From NCBI GenBank assembly GCA_963729795.1, contig CAVSPC010000057.1, positions 62,001-126,000 of the forward strand: a stretch of DNA of 64,000 nucleotides, read 5' to 3'. Under the pieces are notes generated by a model, which saw only the letters and a program-made list of their open reading frames with translations, made no database searches and was not told the origin of the DNA. Each line of letters opens with the position of its first letter. Positions within the stretch are counted from its first letter, which is position 1. The position numbers and the translations under genes were made by a program. This DNA comes from CAWBBA01 sp963729795 (GTDB lineage Bacteria > Desulfobacterota > Desulfomonilia > Desulfomonilales > Desulfomonilaceae). Shown here one piece after another: positions 8,838 to 17,796 of this stretch.

Positions 8838-9398
8838 CTATTTTTTGTTTTCAGCCTCGAGTTCGTACAATTCCCTTTTAGCCGGAGCAGATCCCGGGTC
8901 AATAGCCGTTGCCTTTTTGAAGCACAAACGCGCCGCATTCTTACGCATGAAAAACTTCTTTTGTATGTATCCTTCGAGATAATAACCTTCAGCTAATTTC
9001 TGGGGAAGCACGTTGCCAAGTTTATCTCTCAATTTGTTAGCTGCTTGAATTTCTTGAAGTGCCGTCTTTACATAGTATGCAGGAAAATCCTGATGAAGTC
9101 GTGCTTTGATCTTGGCTTGAGCCAGACTAAACAGGACATCGGCGCACATTGCCGTTTGATCCTTTCCCGAAACAGTCAATAGGTCCTTGGCTTCCTCAAG
9201 AAGGTCCAGCGCCTCGAGATAGTGTGTCTTCTCTATAAGTAACTGCCCTGTTTTCAACAACTTGTCCGCGGTTATTGCCGGCTGGCCATTAGCATTGGAA
9301 AGTGATGGAAGTAAAACCAGAGCCCCTAAGGCTAACCATCGGCCAAGGACGGCAAAACAGTGTCCTGGGGATGAATCTGCTCTCAAGAGAAATTTCAT
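8838..9398 (-). CDS. Exported TPR-like hypothetical protein
   Basis: A 186-residue protein with an N-terminal export signal (hydrophobic ALGALVLLPSLSNA after Arg). The rest is helical and resembles degenerate tetratricopeptide repeats: ALDLLEEAKDLL, then a C-terminal ARLCFKKATAIDPGSAPAKREL unit. It is probably periplasmic and used in protein contacts. No strong ribosome site precedes the ATG. It shares the minus strand with xseB but lies 77 bases upstream, so operon membership is uncertain. Function unknown. Confidence 0.75.
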   Translation of the reverse strand: MKFLLRADSSPGHCFAVLGRWLALGALVLLPSLSNANGQPAITADKLLKTGQLLIEKTHYLEALDLLEEAKDLLTVSGKDQTAMCADVLFSLAQAKIKARLHQDFPAYYVKTALQEIQAANKLRDKLGNVLPQKLAEGYYLEGYIQKKFFMRKNAARLCFKKATAIDPGSAPAKRELYELEAENKK

Positions 9399-9559
9399 AG
9401 TGGAATCTATATTACAGACAAAAAAGCGATTCAGAAAGACATTCCGGCAGCCGGCACTTGAGAAATCAAAGTTGAGTCGTTTTGCAGGACGCTATCGGAC
9501 AGAAACTTATTCATTCGGACGTCGCTTCAGCACTCATAGGTTTGGCTTAAGCTTGGCGG

Positions 9560-10630
9560 CTACTGTGTGATCTCAATTTCTACTCGGCGACCCAATCTTT
9601 CCTGTGCAGGCGACGAGCCCCCTGAAATGGCTTGGCCCGCGCCATGCGCAACAACACCTATTTGGAAGGCGGGGATTCTGTACGTTTTCACAAGATATTC
9701 TCTAACGGCTTCAGCTCTTTTGCGCGAGAGTTTCAGATTGTAGGCCGGATTTCCCTTGCTGTCCGAAAATCCGTGAAGAACCACGCGCGCGCCTGGATTT
9801 GCCGCGAGTGCTTGTCGGATTGTTTGAAGCGCCGCCAGGTTTGCCGCATCCGCCGAAGGGTCGGAAGATCTCACCGAGAAACTGTTGTAATCAAATGTTA
9901 TAGGGGGAATGGCAGCCGACACCTTGCCTCCGCCTGGGGGAACGACAGAAGAGGCACAAGCGGTGACCAGGTTTCTTTTCATCCACGCATACCAGGCCGC
10001 CGGACTATTAGTGGCATTGGCAGTATTGTACGTGCCCCTGCCCTTCTCGGCTATGGCTTTCAGGAAATAGCTGCCTTCCGGAGAATTTCCTATCTGAAAA
10101 GTGTGGATCTCAAGGTCAGGATTGTTCCGACTTATCTGCTCGGCTGTCGTCACCGGATCGGCTTTGCAGGACTCGATTCCTCCTCCAATGAGTAATATTA
10201 TGCTCTTGCCCTGAGCCGCGGCAACATCGTCGGCCGCAGCCCTCAAACCAGCGGAAAGGGAACTGACCCCATAAGAAACTGTCTTCGGGAATGCATTCAA
10301 AAATTTCTCGGGATCCCAGGGCTGAATGGCTAGGATGCTCTCAGTGTTCTCGCACCCCATCCCGACCTTCAGTCCGTAGTCTCGCAGACCGACATTGAAA
10401 AAGCCGTCGGCAGTTACGGGCATGGCTTTTTCGAAGAAGCTCATCTCTCTCAAAAGTAAATCGTACCGACCCTTCTCCTTCATATATCCGGAAGCATCAA
10501 AAAGCACCAAGATGTTGGACACTCTTTTGCAATCATCTGCGTAAATTGAAAAAGCGGAATAAAAACACAATATCAGGGTAACGCACACCACCGCGCCCGG
10601 ATGGAACCGACCCCTGAAAAAGAACCCCAT
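9560..10630 (-). CDS. Exported vWA-like / OmpA-domain protein
   Basis: The N-terminal signal peptide ends around FSIYADD. The middle part resembles a von Willebrand A domain (NILVLFDASGYMKEKGRY, a partial MIDAS DxSxY rather than DxSxS). The C-terminal 110 residues form an OmpA-type peptidoglycan-binding domain (VVLHGFSDSKGN, LSRKRAEAVREYLV, GRRVEIEI). Two ATGs lie six bases apart; the second (10630) is better spaced from GGGAG. It probably sits in the outer membrane or periplasm and anchors to the cell wall. The ligand is unknown. It is divergent from the DUF2752 gene. Confidence 0.88.
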   Translation of the reverse strand: MGFFFRGRFHPGAVVCVTLILCFYSAFSIYADDCKRVSNILVLFDASGYMKEKGRYDLLLREMSFFEKAMPVTADGFFNVGLRDYGLKVGMGCENTESILAIQPWDPEKFLNAFPKTVSYGVSSLSAGLRAAADDVAAAQGKSIILLIGGGIESCKADPVTTAEQISRNNPDLEIHTFQIGNSPEGSYFLKAIAEKGRGTYNTANATNSPAAWYAWMKRNLVTACASSVVPPGGGKVSAAIPPITFDYNSFSVRSSDPSADAANLAALQTIRQALAANPGARVVLHGFSDSKGNPAYNLKLSRKRAEAVREYLVKTYRIPAFQIGVVAHGAGQAISGGSSPAQERLGRRVEIEITQ

Positions 10631-10851
10631 GCACATTCTCCCTTGAGTCCAGTAGCCACGCCCAAGCGGGACTCACTGTTTTGGGAGGAATTAGCAGAGG
10701 ATGGGAATATTGTCAAGAATTATAATAAAATATCATTCCACAGGACAGGTTCGACGCGGCTTTTTCTTTCTCCGATTCTTCAGAAAGCGGCGCGCTCCGC
10801 ATCAGCGGCCCTAGCACTTGACAAACAAGCCCGGAGTTTTATCTTGGGGCC

Positions 10852-11295
10852 ATGTCCGACAACGACGTAAGCATGCCAAGAATTGAGCACCTGTGGATAC
10901 TGGCGCTGGCATTGATTGCCCTTGTCGGCTCTTGTCTCTTGAACCCCCTGGGCAACTCCGGGCTCTGCCTGACGGTACCTCTGTCGGACACGCGGCTGCC
11001 TCTGCCCAACCTGTGCTGGAGTCGCTCGCTTCTCGGGATTTCTTGCCCGGGCTGCGGTCTCACTCGTAGTTTCGCTGCCATGGCGCGCGGAGAAATCCGT
11101 ACCTCTTGGCGGCTAAATCACTGTGGACCCATGTTGTTCGTCCTCTGCTGCCTTCAGGTTCCTTACCGGGTCCTCGCGTACTTCAACGTCGCACGGGCCG
11201 CCCCCTTACTTCGGACTATGGAAGTGTATGGACATTTCATAACTTGGTTCGTTGCGGCAGCGTTGATAGTCGCCTGGCTTGCAAGGTTGCTGTAG
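10852..11295 (+). CDS. DUF2752 membrane protein
   Basis: A 147-residue integral membrane protein with about three transmembrane helices. It carries the family signature CPGCGLTRSFAAMARGE; its CxxC may bind a metal or act in redox, but no biochemical function is established for the family. An ATG at 10873 is an alternative start. The stop lies 11 bases before the GTG of the downstream lipase-like gene, so the two are probably co-transcribed. TTGACA at 10818 could be a -35 box, but the matching -10 is poor. Confidence 0.88.
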   Translation: MSDNDVSMPRIEHLWILALALIALVGSCLLNPLGNSGLCLTVPLSDTRLPLPNLCWSRSLLGISCPGCGLTRSFAAMARGEIRTSWRLNHCGPMLFVLCCLQVPYRVLAYFNVARAAPLLRTMEVYGHFITWFVAAALIVAWLARLL

Positions 11296-11306
11296 CAGGA
11301 GGTCCC

Positions 11307-12443
11307 GTGCTCGAGTCCTTTCTCACTGTTGTTTACTGCCTGGCCATCGCTGTTCTGTTGTTGATTGCCTGTGGCCACTTTTGGAAGGCATTCTACTCAG
11401 ATCCCACAAGCCAGGACGAGACCTTCTACGTAAGGACAGACGACGGATGGCGCCTTGCACTTCATCGCTACCGGCCTCAAGGCGATCCCGCGGGCGCCCC
11501 CGTGATCCTCTGCCATGGATTGAGCAGCAACCGTTACACTTTCGATCTTCCCGGGGCTCCCAGCCTCGCAAGATTTTTAAGAGATCACGGAAGAGAAGTT
11601 TGGGTTGCAGAGCTACGCGGTTCCGGTATGAGCGATCGCCCGGGCATATTTCGCGCAGATGTGCCCTATTCCTGGTTTTTCGAAGACCACCTTAACCGAG
11701 ACGTGCCCGCCATCATTTCACGCGTGCTCGATCTGACTGGGTTCACAAGTATCCACTGGGTAGGTCATAGCATGGGAGGTATGCTGGCCTTAGCGCATTT
11801 GGCTCAACATGAGAATCCTCGCGTAATCTCCGCCGTTGCGATCGGATCGCCCTCAGATTTCACAAAGATAGATAATGGAGCATTCGGAGCCTTGCTGAAT
11901 TTGCGCGGACTGCTCCGTTACTTGCCCGTGTTTCCTCTCCCTTTCCTAGCCCGACTCGTTATCCCGGTCGTCCACAGGATGTCGCCGTACTTAGGAGGGC
12001 CATATTGTCCTCCGAACATCGAGCCGGTAGTGGCACGTAAGGTGGTGGCATTGGCATCAGAGCTGGTAGCTTCCAATAGTATGTGGCTGAATTTCGGAAG
12101 CTTCTTGGCCAGCGGTCGGTTTGCTCCGCAAAACGGCAAGCCCTATCTGGAAGGTTTAACCGACTCCAAGGTCCCCATCTTCTTTGTTGCGGGCTCAGCA
12201 GACATGATGGCTCCGGAAGAATCTGTCGTAGCCGCCTGTCAAACGGGGGAGCAAACGGGGGAGCGAAGTTGCCGCACGTTCGGTAAAAAGACAGGATGCG
12301 AGGAAGACTACGGCCATATGGACCTGCTTGTCGGTATCAGGACAAATCACGAAGTTTTTCCGCATATACTGAGGTGGCTGGAGGACCATGACGTGTTGGA
12401 GCATTGTCCTCCCGGAATGCAATCTCCGCCCGAACCATCATGA
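11307..12443 (+). CDS. Membrane-anchored alpha/beta hydrolase (lipase-like)
   Basis: Serine hydrolase of 378 residues. An N-terminal hydrophobic segment (FLTVVYCLAIAVLLLIAC) anchors it or serves as signal. The fold resembles acid-lipase/cholesteryl-ester-hydrolase-type enzymes: oxyanion region VILCHGLSSNRYTFD, nucleophile S155 in VGHSMGG, acid in GSADMMAPEE, and His in YGHMDLLVG near the C-terminus. The frame is open back to 11106, but that part overlaps the DUF2752 gene. The GTG at 11307 with AGGAGG at 11297-11302 is chosen, leaving four bases between them. The substrate is unknown. Confidence 0.88.
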   Translation: MLESFLTVVYCLAIAVLLLIACGHFWKAFYSDPTSQDETFYVRTDDGWRLALHRYRPQGDPAGAPVILCHGLSSNRYTFDLPGAPSLARFLRDHGREVWVAELRGSGMSDRPGIFRADVPYSWFFEDHLNRDVPAIISRVLDLTGFTSIHWVGHSMGGMLALAHLAQHENPRVISAVAIGSPSDFTKIDNGAFGALLNLRGLLRYLPVFPLPFLARLVIPVVHRMSPYLGGPYCPPNIEPVVARKVVALASELVASNSMWLNFGSFLASGRFAPQNGKPYLEGLTDSKVPIFFVAGSADMMAPEESVVAACQTGEQTGERSCRTFGKKTGCEEDYGHMDLLVGIRTNHEVFPHILRWLEDHDVLEHCPPGMQSPPEPS

Positions 12444-12477
12444 TAGTTGACAAAGTACTTCGTCTGCTTCGCTCCAC

Positions 12478-12756
12478 TTACGGCACGGGGACGCATATTC
12501 CGAAAGGCCCCGGAAAGGGCTGCTGGACTGGAGGAACGTCCGGGAGATATTCTGCGAAGGGACCCCAAGTGGGACAGGGGACATAGTACACTCTTGAGCA
12601 TTCGGGGATGGCATCGAGGTTGTAAGGGGTGTTCGGCTCCGCAGTAACTGCATTCATGGGAGCGTAAGCGTAGATGTAACCACAGGAGGCGCTAGGGGCC
12701 AGGCTAATAATCAAGAACAGTGAAGCGATCAAACATATAAGACTTTTCTTGGTCAT
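12478..12756 (-). CDS. Small secreted hypothetical protein, Pro/Tyr rich
   Basis: A 92-residue protein with a clear signal peptide (MTKKSLICLIASLFLIISLA, cleavage near SASC-G). The mature part is short, rich in Pro, Tyr, Ala and Val, and ends GPFGICVPVP. It has no recognised domain. A good ribosome site (GGAGG, 10 bases upstream) supports the ATG. It is convergent with the hydrolase gene, 34 bases apart. Not recognised; possibly a surface or periplasmic structural peptide. Confidence 0.72.
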   Translation of the reverse strand: MTKKSLICLIASLFLIISLAPSASCGYIYAYAPMNAVTAEPNTPYNLDAIPECSRVYYVPCPTWGPFAEYLPDVPPVQQPFPGPFGICVPVP

Positions 12757-12990
12757 AGGCCGGACCTCCGATGATAAAATCCGTTGGACGTACTATATCG
12801 TCTCTACAGGGAAAGGTCAAGATATTTGTGTTTAATATCAACTCTGTTTGGAATATAACGCATAAATTACTTTAGGCTGCGAGGTGCAAGGTCAGGGACG
12901 CTGGCCATTTTGAGGCCGTAAATTGCTCATGCCGCTGGATTCCAAAAGCCCTAACGTACTCAGCGGGTTACACATGCGCCCAGCTTTTGC

Positions 12991-13018
12991 TTGACTTCAA
13001 TTTATAAGCAGCTATATT
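12991..13018 (+). promoter_or_regulatory. Sigma70-type promoter of the yceD-rpmF-fab operon
   Basis: TTGACT (12991-12996) and TATATT (13013-13018) with a 16-base spacer, about 40 bases before the yceD ATG. The 234 bases before it, back to the 12757 boundary, show no other feature. Confidence 0.65.
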
Positions 13019-13058
13019 CTTTTAGTTTACTCTTGGACCGTGGAGAAGCCCCCGCGCA

Positions 13059-13604
13059 ATGAAAATTCGAATAGAAGATATCCCTGAAGAAGGTTTGGAA
13101 TTGAATTTTTCCCGGGAGCAGGACATACTGTCGCCGGCCCTGGAAACTATCCCCGAATCCACAGGGATATCTATAGATCCACATATAAAGGGTCATGTCC
13201 GTATCTCGGTCAGCGGAGATGACATTTTTCTTGTCGGGAGAGTTACCGCACTAGTGCATCTCCAGTGCTCCCGCTGCCTTACCGATTTTGACGTGGACAA
13301 AGATACGGACATCAACTTGGTCATTCGTCGCGGCGGGACCGAGCCTTCCGTTGGGGAGGAACGCGAACCGCCCGAAGCCGATGCTGTGCTATGTAAGGGA
13401 TCCGAAATGGATCCCGGTGAGCTTATAGTTCAGGAAGTCCTTCTCAACGTTCCCATGAAGCCCTTGTGCCGCGAAGATTGCCAGGGCCTCTGTCCGAAGT
13501 GCGGCGCGTTGAAAGGATCCAAGGAGTGTACCTGTTCGGATGCCGGTTCCGAGGACTCGAGGTGGAAAGCGCTGGCCCGGATAAAGGACAGGATTGCAAA
13601 ATGA
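13059..13604 (+). CDS. yceD: YceD/DUF177 family protein, 23S rRNA accumulation
   Basis: A 181-residue member of the YceD (DUF177) family, which is encoded with ribosomal protein L32 in most bacteria and is needed for normal 23S rRNA accumulation. It shows the family Cys motifs: LQCSRCLTDF in the centre and CREDCQGLCPKCG near the C-terminus, the latter with a possible zinc site. It begins the housekeeping operon, with rpmF 154 bases downstream. Confidence 0.93.
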   Translation: MKIRIEDIPEEGLELNFSREQDILSPALETIPESTGISIDPHIKGHVRISVSGDDIFLVGRVTALVHLQCSRCLTDFDVDKDTDINLVIRRGGTEPSVGEEREPPEADAVLCKGSEMDPGELIVQEVLLNVPMKPLCREDCQGLCPKCGALKGSKECTCSDAGSEDSRWKALARIKDRIAK

Positions 13605-13758
13605 TCCTCTTCAGGCAGCGGACGTCTCTTTGAGATGATGTGATTGCCGCGGCCGAAGGAAGTTCAGGCGAAGAGCCGAGATCTGCAAGCGTCTGAAATG
13701 CTGAAGCGGGTCTGGGCGGCGGCCGAACTGATACAGTTAGAATGGAAAAGGATGAGCC

Positions 13759-13938
13759 ATGCCTGTGCCGAAAAAACGTGTGTCCCGTACAAGGCGGGAC
13801 AAACGCCGAACTCACAAGAAACTGACCCCGGTGAACCTTGTCCAATGTCCTCACTGTTCCCAATTTATGATGCCTCACAGGGTGTGCCCCGGCTGCGGGT
13901 TTTACAAGGGCCGATCCGTGATAGAGACCGAGGCGTAA
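13759..13938 (+). CDS. rpmF: 50S ribosomal protein L32
   Basis: A 59-residue ribosomal protein, translated here by hand. It begins MPVPKKRVSRTRRDKRRTHK, the usual L32 N-terminus, and has two zinc-type pairs, CPHC and CPGC (residues 30-33 and 43-46), as in zinc-binding L32 forms. It starts at ATG 13759 and stops at TAA 13936-13938. It lies between yceD and fabD, its standard neighbourhood, with the fabD start only 10 bases after its stop. Confidence 0.97.
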   Translation: MPVPKKRVSRTRRDKRRTHKKLTPVNLVQCPHCSQFMMPHRVCPGCGFYKGRSVIETEA

Positions 13939-13948
13939 GTCCAGCAAC

Positions 13949-14914
13949 ATGATGCCGTCTGCAAAGGCAAAGAATCCGGGCTCGATCGCTTTGATGTTCC
14001 CCGGCCAAGGGTCTCAGTTCCCCGGAATGGCTGCTGACTTGGTAGCGGAAAGTCCGCGGGCGCGTGCACTATTGCAACGAGCCGACGATATTCTGGGTTA
14101 CCCCCTGAGCCGCATCATGTTCGGAGATCGTGCGGAAGACCTGAATCGGACAGTTCATACTCAACCGGCGGTCTTTGTCCATTCTATGGCCTTATTCGAG
14201 GTTCTTCGAGGTTGCGTTCAACTTGAACCGATCATGGCCGCCGGCCACTCATTGGGTGAATATTCGGCACTTTGCGCGGCCGGAGTTCTTTCTTTTGAGG
14301 CAGCCCTCGATCTCATTCGAGTTCGAGCTGAAGAAATGGACAGCGCGCAGCCGACAGGCACCTGCTGTATGGCCGCCCTGGTGGGCCTGCCAAAGGAAGA
14401 AGTATTGCGGCTCGTAGAACTACACCGAGGTGAGAAGGTACTGGAGGCCGCGAATTTCAATGCGCCCGATCAAGTCGTGATCTCGGGCCACCTCGAAGCA
14501 GTGACTCGTGCAGTGGAAGCGGCCAAGAAAGTGAAAAGATCCAGGGCAGTCATGCTCCCGGTTTCATCGGCGTTTCACACCAGTCTTATGCACCCTGCAA
14601 AAGCAGCCCTTCAGGCTCGGTTGGAAAATCTGACGGCCGGAGTCCCGAGATTCCCCGTGGTGGCCAATGTGAATGCTCGGACATATCCGACTTCGGATCA
14701 TGAAGTGAAGCAACTTTTGACGGAACAAGTGGTGCATCCTGTTCTATGGGAAGATTGCATCCGTACGATGAGAGATAACGGTGCAGTAACTTTCGTGGAG
14801 GTCGGACCGGGGAAGGTATTGGCAGGTCTATTACGTCGAATCGACAAAGATGCCGTGAGCGTCAGTATTTCAGACCTGACAGGAGTTCGATCTTTCCAAG
14901 AGGTTTGGGCATGA
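13949..14914 (+). CDS. fabD: Malonyl-CoA:ACP transacylase
   Basis: Transfers malonyl from CoA to acyl carrier protein for fatty acid synthesis. The 321-residue protein has the GQGSQFPGM N-terminal motif, nucleophile S101 in GHSLGEYSAL, the Arg region IRVRAEEM, and His in SSAFHTSLM. It follows rpmF directly. The usual plsX and fabH genes between rpmF and fabD are absent here. The end overlaps the fabG start by four bases (ATGA), which implies translational coupling. Confidence 0.97.
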   Translation: MMPSAKAKNPGSIALMFPGQGSQFPGMAADLVAESPRARALLQRADDILGYPLSRIMFGDRAEDLNRTVHTQPAVFVHSMALFEVLRGCVQLEPIMAAGHSLGEYSALCAAGVLSFEAALDLIRVRAEEMDSAQPTGTCCMAALVGLPKEEVLRLVELHRGEKVLEAANFNAPDQVVISGHLEAVTRAVEAAKKVKRSRAVMLPVSSAFHTSLMHPAKAALQARLENLTAGVPRFPVVANVNARTYPTSDHEVKQLLTEQVVHPVLWEDCIRTMRDNGAVTFVEVGPGKVLAGLLRRIDKDAVSVSISDLTGVRSFQEVWA

Positions 14915-15678
14915 GCGCAGATCCTGCGCGCATGGTGAGCCTGGATGAGAAGACCGCCTTGGTCACCGGCGGCTCTCGCGGAATTGGAAGAGCGATCTGT
15001 CTCTCACTAGCGGACGCCGGAGCGTTTGTTGCTGTCAACTACAGCAGCAATGAAGAGGCTGCCCGGCTCACCCTTGATTTGATCCACGAGAAAGGGGGAA
15101 CCGGAAAGATTGTCCGGTTTGACGTTAGCGATTCGGCGGAAGTGGATGCGGGGGTGGCAGATCTGCTCAAGGATCGCCTCGGAATAGATATTCTTGTAAA
15201 TAACGCCGGAATCTCCAATGACGGCCTGATCGGCAGGATGAAGGACGCGGACTGGGATGAGGTCCTGGCGACAAATCTATCCGGAGCGTTTCACTTGTGC
15301 CGTACCGTAAGTAAGACGATGATCAGAAAAAGGTCCGGCAGAATAGTCAATGTCGCCTCGACATCCGGCGAGGCCGGAAATGCGGGACAAGTGAACTATT
15401 CCGCATCGAAAGCCGGTTTGATCGGATTTACAAAGGCGTTGGCAAGAGAACTGGCCCCCAGAAACATACTCGTGAACTGTGTCTCACCAGGGATTATCGC
15501 GGGAGGCATGAGCGATGAGTTAACAGAGGTCCAGTTGGACGCTATTCGATCGCACGTCCCACTTCGCAGGAGCGGAAAAGCGGAAGACGTGGCCGCCGCA
15601 GTTTTGTTCCTTTGTTCCGCAATGTCCGAGTATGTGACAGGTCAGGTGATTCGGGTCAATGGCGGGCTGTACATGTAG
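14911..15678 (+). CDS. fabG: 3-oxoacyl-[ACP] reductase
   Basis: NADPH-dependent short-chain reductase of the fatty acid elongation cycle, 255 residues. Visible are the cofactor motif TGGSRGIGRA (19-28), NNAG (97-100), and the catalytic YxxxK (Y163, K167 in YSASKAG). A TTG at 14905 is in frame, but ATG 14911 is preferred: it gives the standard ATGA overlap with fabD and has AGAGG about seven bases upstream. Confidence 0.97.
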   Translation: MSADPARMVSLDEKTALVTGGSRGIGRAICLSLADAGAFVAVNYSSNEEAARLTLDLIHEKGGTGKIVRFDVSDSAEVDAGVADLLKDRLGIDILVNNAGISNDGLIGRMKDADWDEVLATNLSGAFHLCRTVSKTMIRKRSGRIVNVASTSGEAGNAGQVNYSASKAGLIGFTKALARELAPRNILVNCVSPGIIAGGMSDELTEVQLDAIRSHVPLRRSGKAEDVAAAVLFLCSAMSEYVTGQVIRVNGGLYM

Positions 15679-15777
15679 AGCAGCCGCCAAGTCCCTAGAC
15701 ATATCGGGGCCGGCTTGCAGATCGGCCGGCCGACTCCGACGATGCCTACCATTTAATACGGCTGGAGGATATCCAAC

Positions 15778-16023
15778 ATGGACGATTTGGAAAAGAGAGT
15801 CGTGGAACTAGTTGCCGAAGTGCTTGTTGATGTCAATAAAGATAACATCGAGATGAGTTCGAAGATCGTGGAAGACTTGGGCGCCGAGTCGCTGGACATC
15901 TACGACATGATTGCCCTCCTCGAAGATGAGTTCGGTCTTGAAATCACCGACGAAGAAGTCGAAAAAATCCATACGGTTCAGGATGTGGCTGACTTCATAC
16001 GCGAGCACAAGAAAGCCTCTTAA
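15778..16023 (+). CDS. acpP: Acyl carrier protein
   Basis: An 81-residue acidic four-helix carrier protein. Ser38 in DLGAESLD is the predicted 4'-phosphopantetheine site; the residue before it is Glu, where Asp (DSL) is usual. GGAGG lies 10 bases before the ATG. The gene sits between fabG and fabF, its typical place. The slightly divergent helix II sequence (IYDMIALLEDEFGLEI) is still fully ACP-like. Confidence 0.96.
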   Translation: MDDLEKRVVELVAEVLVDVNKDNIEMSSKIVEDLGAESLDIYDMIALLEDEFGLEITDEEVEKIHTVQDVADFIREHKKAS

Positions 16024-16060
16024 ACCGAACCTGCCAAATAAGTGACGCGCTCTGGAGGAA

Positions 16061-17305
16061 ATGGTGCAGCATAGAGTTGTCATCACGGGAATGGGAGTGG
16101 TCACGTGCCTGGGCAGCGGCGTTAAGGCCAACTGGGAGGCTTTGATGGCCGCGCGTTCCGGCATAGGACCTATTACCCTCTTTGATGCTGGGCGATTGGC
16201 TACTCAAATTGCCGGAGAAGTCCGCGGCAATTTCGATCCTATGGGCCACATTCCGACAAAAGAATTGCGCCGTATGGATCGCTATCAACAGTTCGCCATG
16301 ATAGCTGCCGGGGAAGCTATCGCCCAGTCCGGCTTGCCGACCCCCCCTGAAGATCCTTACCGGTGCGGTGCAATCGTCGGTTCGGGAATAGGTGGACTGG
16401 CCACCATAGAAATCGGAGTGATAGGCGTTCACGAAAAAGGGCCCAAAGGGGTCCATCCGTTAACTATACCCAAAGCGGTTATTAATTTGGCTCCGGGTAT
16501 GCTGTCGATCAAGTACGGTTTCAAAGGACCGAATTTCGGGGTCGTTAATGCCTGTACCTCCGGAACCTCCGCCATTGGAGAGGCTTTCAGAATGGTACGC
16601 GAAGACCGGGCAGATGTGATGTTGACGGGCGGCACCGAAGCGGTCGTAACAATTCTGTCCGTCGCCTCGTTCAACGCGCTGCGAGCCCTTTCCATCCGCA
16701 ATGAGGAACCGGAGAAGGCTTCCCGCCCCTTCGATCGGGACCGAGATGGCTTTGTAATTTCAGAAGGCGCGGGCATTCTGGTTCTTGAGACTCTGGAACA
16801 CGCGAAAAGACGAGGTGCCAAGATTCTGGGAGAAATTGTGGGCTACGGAGCCACGGACGATGCCTATCATTATGTGATGCCTTGTCCCGACGGAGAAGGG
16901 GCGTACAGGTGTATGAAGCAAGCTGTGGAAGAGGCCGGCATTGAACCCTCCCGGATCGACTATATTAATGCCCACGGGACATCTACGGATCTTAACGACA
17001 AGATGGAGACTCAGGCGATCAAGAGGCTCTTCGGCCCCGCGACCCAAAAAGTCTCAATCAGTTCGACCAAGTCAATGACAGGCCACATGATAGGTGCTGC
17101 AGGCGCGGTGGAAGCAATTTACACCCTATTGGCGCTCAACAACGGTGTGGTCCCCCCTACCATCAACTTTGAAACGCCGGACCCCGATTGCGACCTGGAT
17201 TATACCCCTAACAAGCCTGTTGCAAAGGAAATGGAATACGGTCTTTCCAACAGCTTTGCTTTCGGGGGACAAAACGCCAGCCTGGTCCTGAAACGGGTGG
17301 TATAA
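16061..17305 (+). CDS. fabF: 3-oxoacyl-[ACP] synthase II
   Basis: Chain-elongating condensing enzyme of 414 residues. The Cys-His-His triad is C165 (NACTSGTSAIG), H305 (NAHGTSTDLND) and H342 (MTGHMIGAAGA). It begins VVITGMGVVTCLG as in FabF proteins, with a GGAGG ribosome site directly upstream. With FabH missing locally, initiation of fatty acid synthesis must rely on a fabH elsewhere or another enzyme. The rpiB start follows the stop codon without a gap. Confidence 0.97.
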   Translation: MVQHRVVITGMGVVTCLGSGVKANWEALMAARSGIGPITLFDAGRLATQIAGEVRGNFDPMGHIPTKELRRMDRYQQFAMIAAGEAIAQSGLPTPPEDPYRCGAIVGSGIGGLATIEIGVIGVHEKGPKGVHPLTIPKAVINLAPGMLSIKYGFKGPNFGVVNACTSGTSAIGEAFRMVREDRADVMLTGGTEAVVTILSVASFNALRALSIRNEEPEKASRPFDRDRDGFVISEGAGILVLETLEHAKRRGAKILGEIVGYGATDDAYHYVMPCPDGEGAYRCMKQAVEEAGIEPSRIDYINAHGTSTDLNDKMETQAIKRLFGPATQKVSISSTKSMTGHMIGAAGAVEAIYTLLALNNGVVPPTINFETPDPDCDLDYTPNKPVAKEMEYGLSNSFAFGGQNASLVLKRVV

Positions 17306-17740
17306 ATGGAAACGATCCTCATAGGCTCCGATCATGCAGGATTCGCTCTGAAGACCTTCCTTAGAGAAGCCATGGAGCATGATGGCTTCAGGATTGTGGA
17401 TGTGGGGTGCACTACAGAGAATTCTTGCGACTACCCGGACTATGCAATATTACTTTGCGAAAACATTCTAAAGGGTGAGGCTTCTCGCGGAATTCTTATA
17501 TGCGGGACCGGCTTGGGTATGTCCATGGCAGCCAACCGGTTCAGCGGGATTCGCGCGGCCTTGTGCACCAGCGAATATCAGGCCCGCATGAGTCGGGCTC
17601 ACAACGATGCCAATGTGCTTGTCATCGGAGGAAGGGTTACCGGAACGGAAATAGCCCTCTCTATTCTTAGAATCTGGCTGGAGACCCCATTCGAGGGCGG
17701 AAGGCATAAGCGACGAATCGATCGCATTGAAAACCCGTAA
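17306..17740 (+). CDS. rpiB: Ribose-5-phosphate isomerase B
   Basis: Interconverts ribose 5-phosphate and ribulose 5-phosphate. The 144-residue protein begins ILIGSDHAGFALK and has CGTGLGMSMAANR (anion-binding loop with catalytic Cys) and RAHNDANVLVIGGR, all typical for RpiB/LacAB. Its ATG is the codon after the fabF stop. It precedes glyA by 56 bases; rpiB-glyA pairing is frequent in bacteria. Confidence 0.96.
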   Translation: METILIGSDHAGFALKTFLREAMEHDGFRIVDVGCTTENSCDYPDYAILLCENILKGEASRGILICGTGLGMSMAANRFSGIRAALCTSEYQARMSRAHNDANVLVIGGRVTGTEIALSILRIWLETPFEGGRHKRRIDRIENP

Positions 17741-17796
17741 CCGCCCGACAGACGTCAGAAGCATTATCGCTTACTGACTTATCGGCACGAAGGAAA

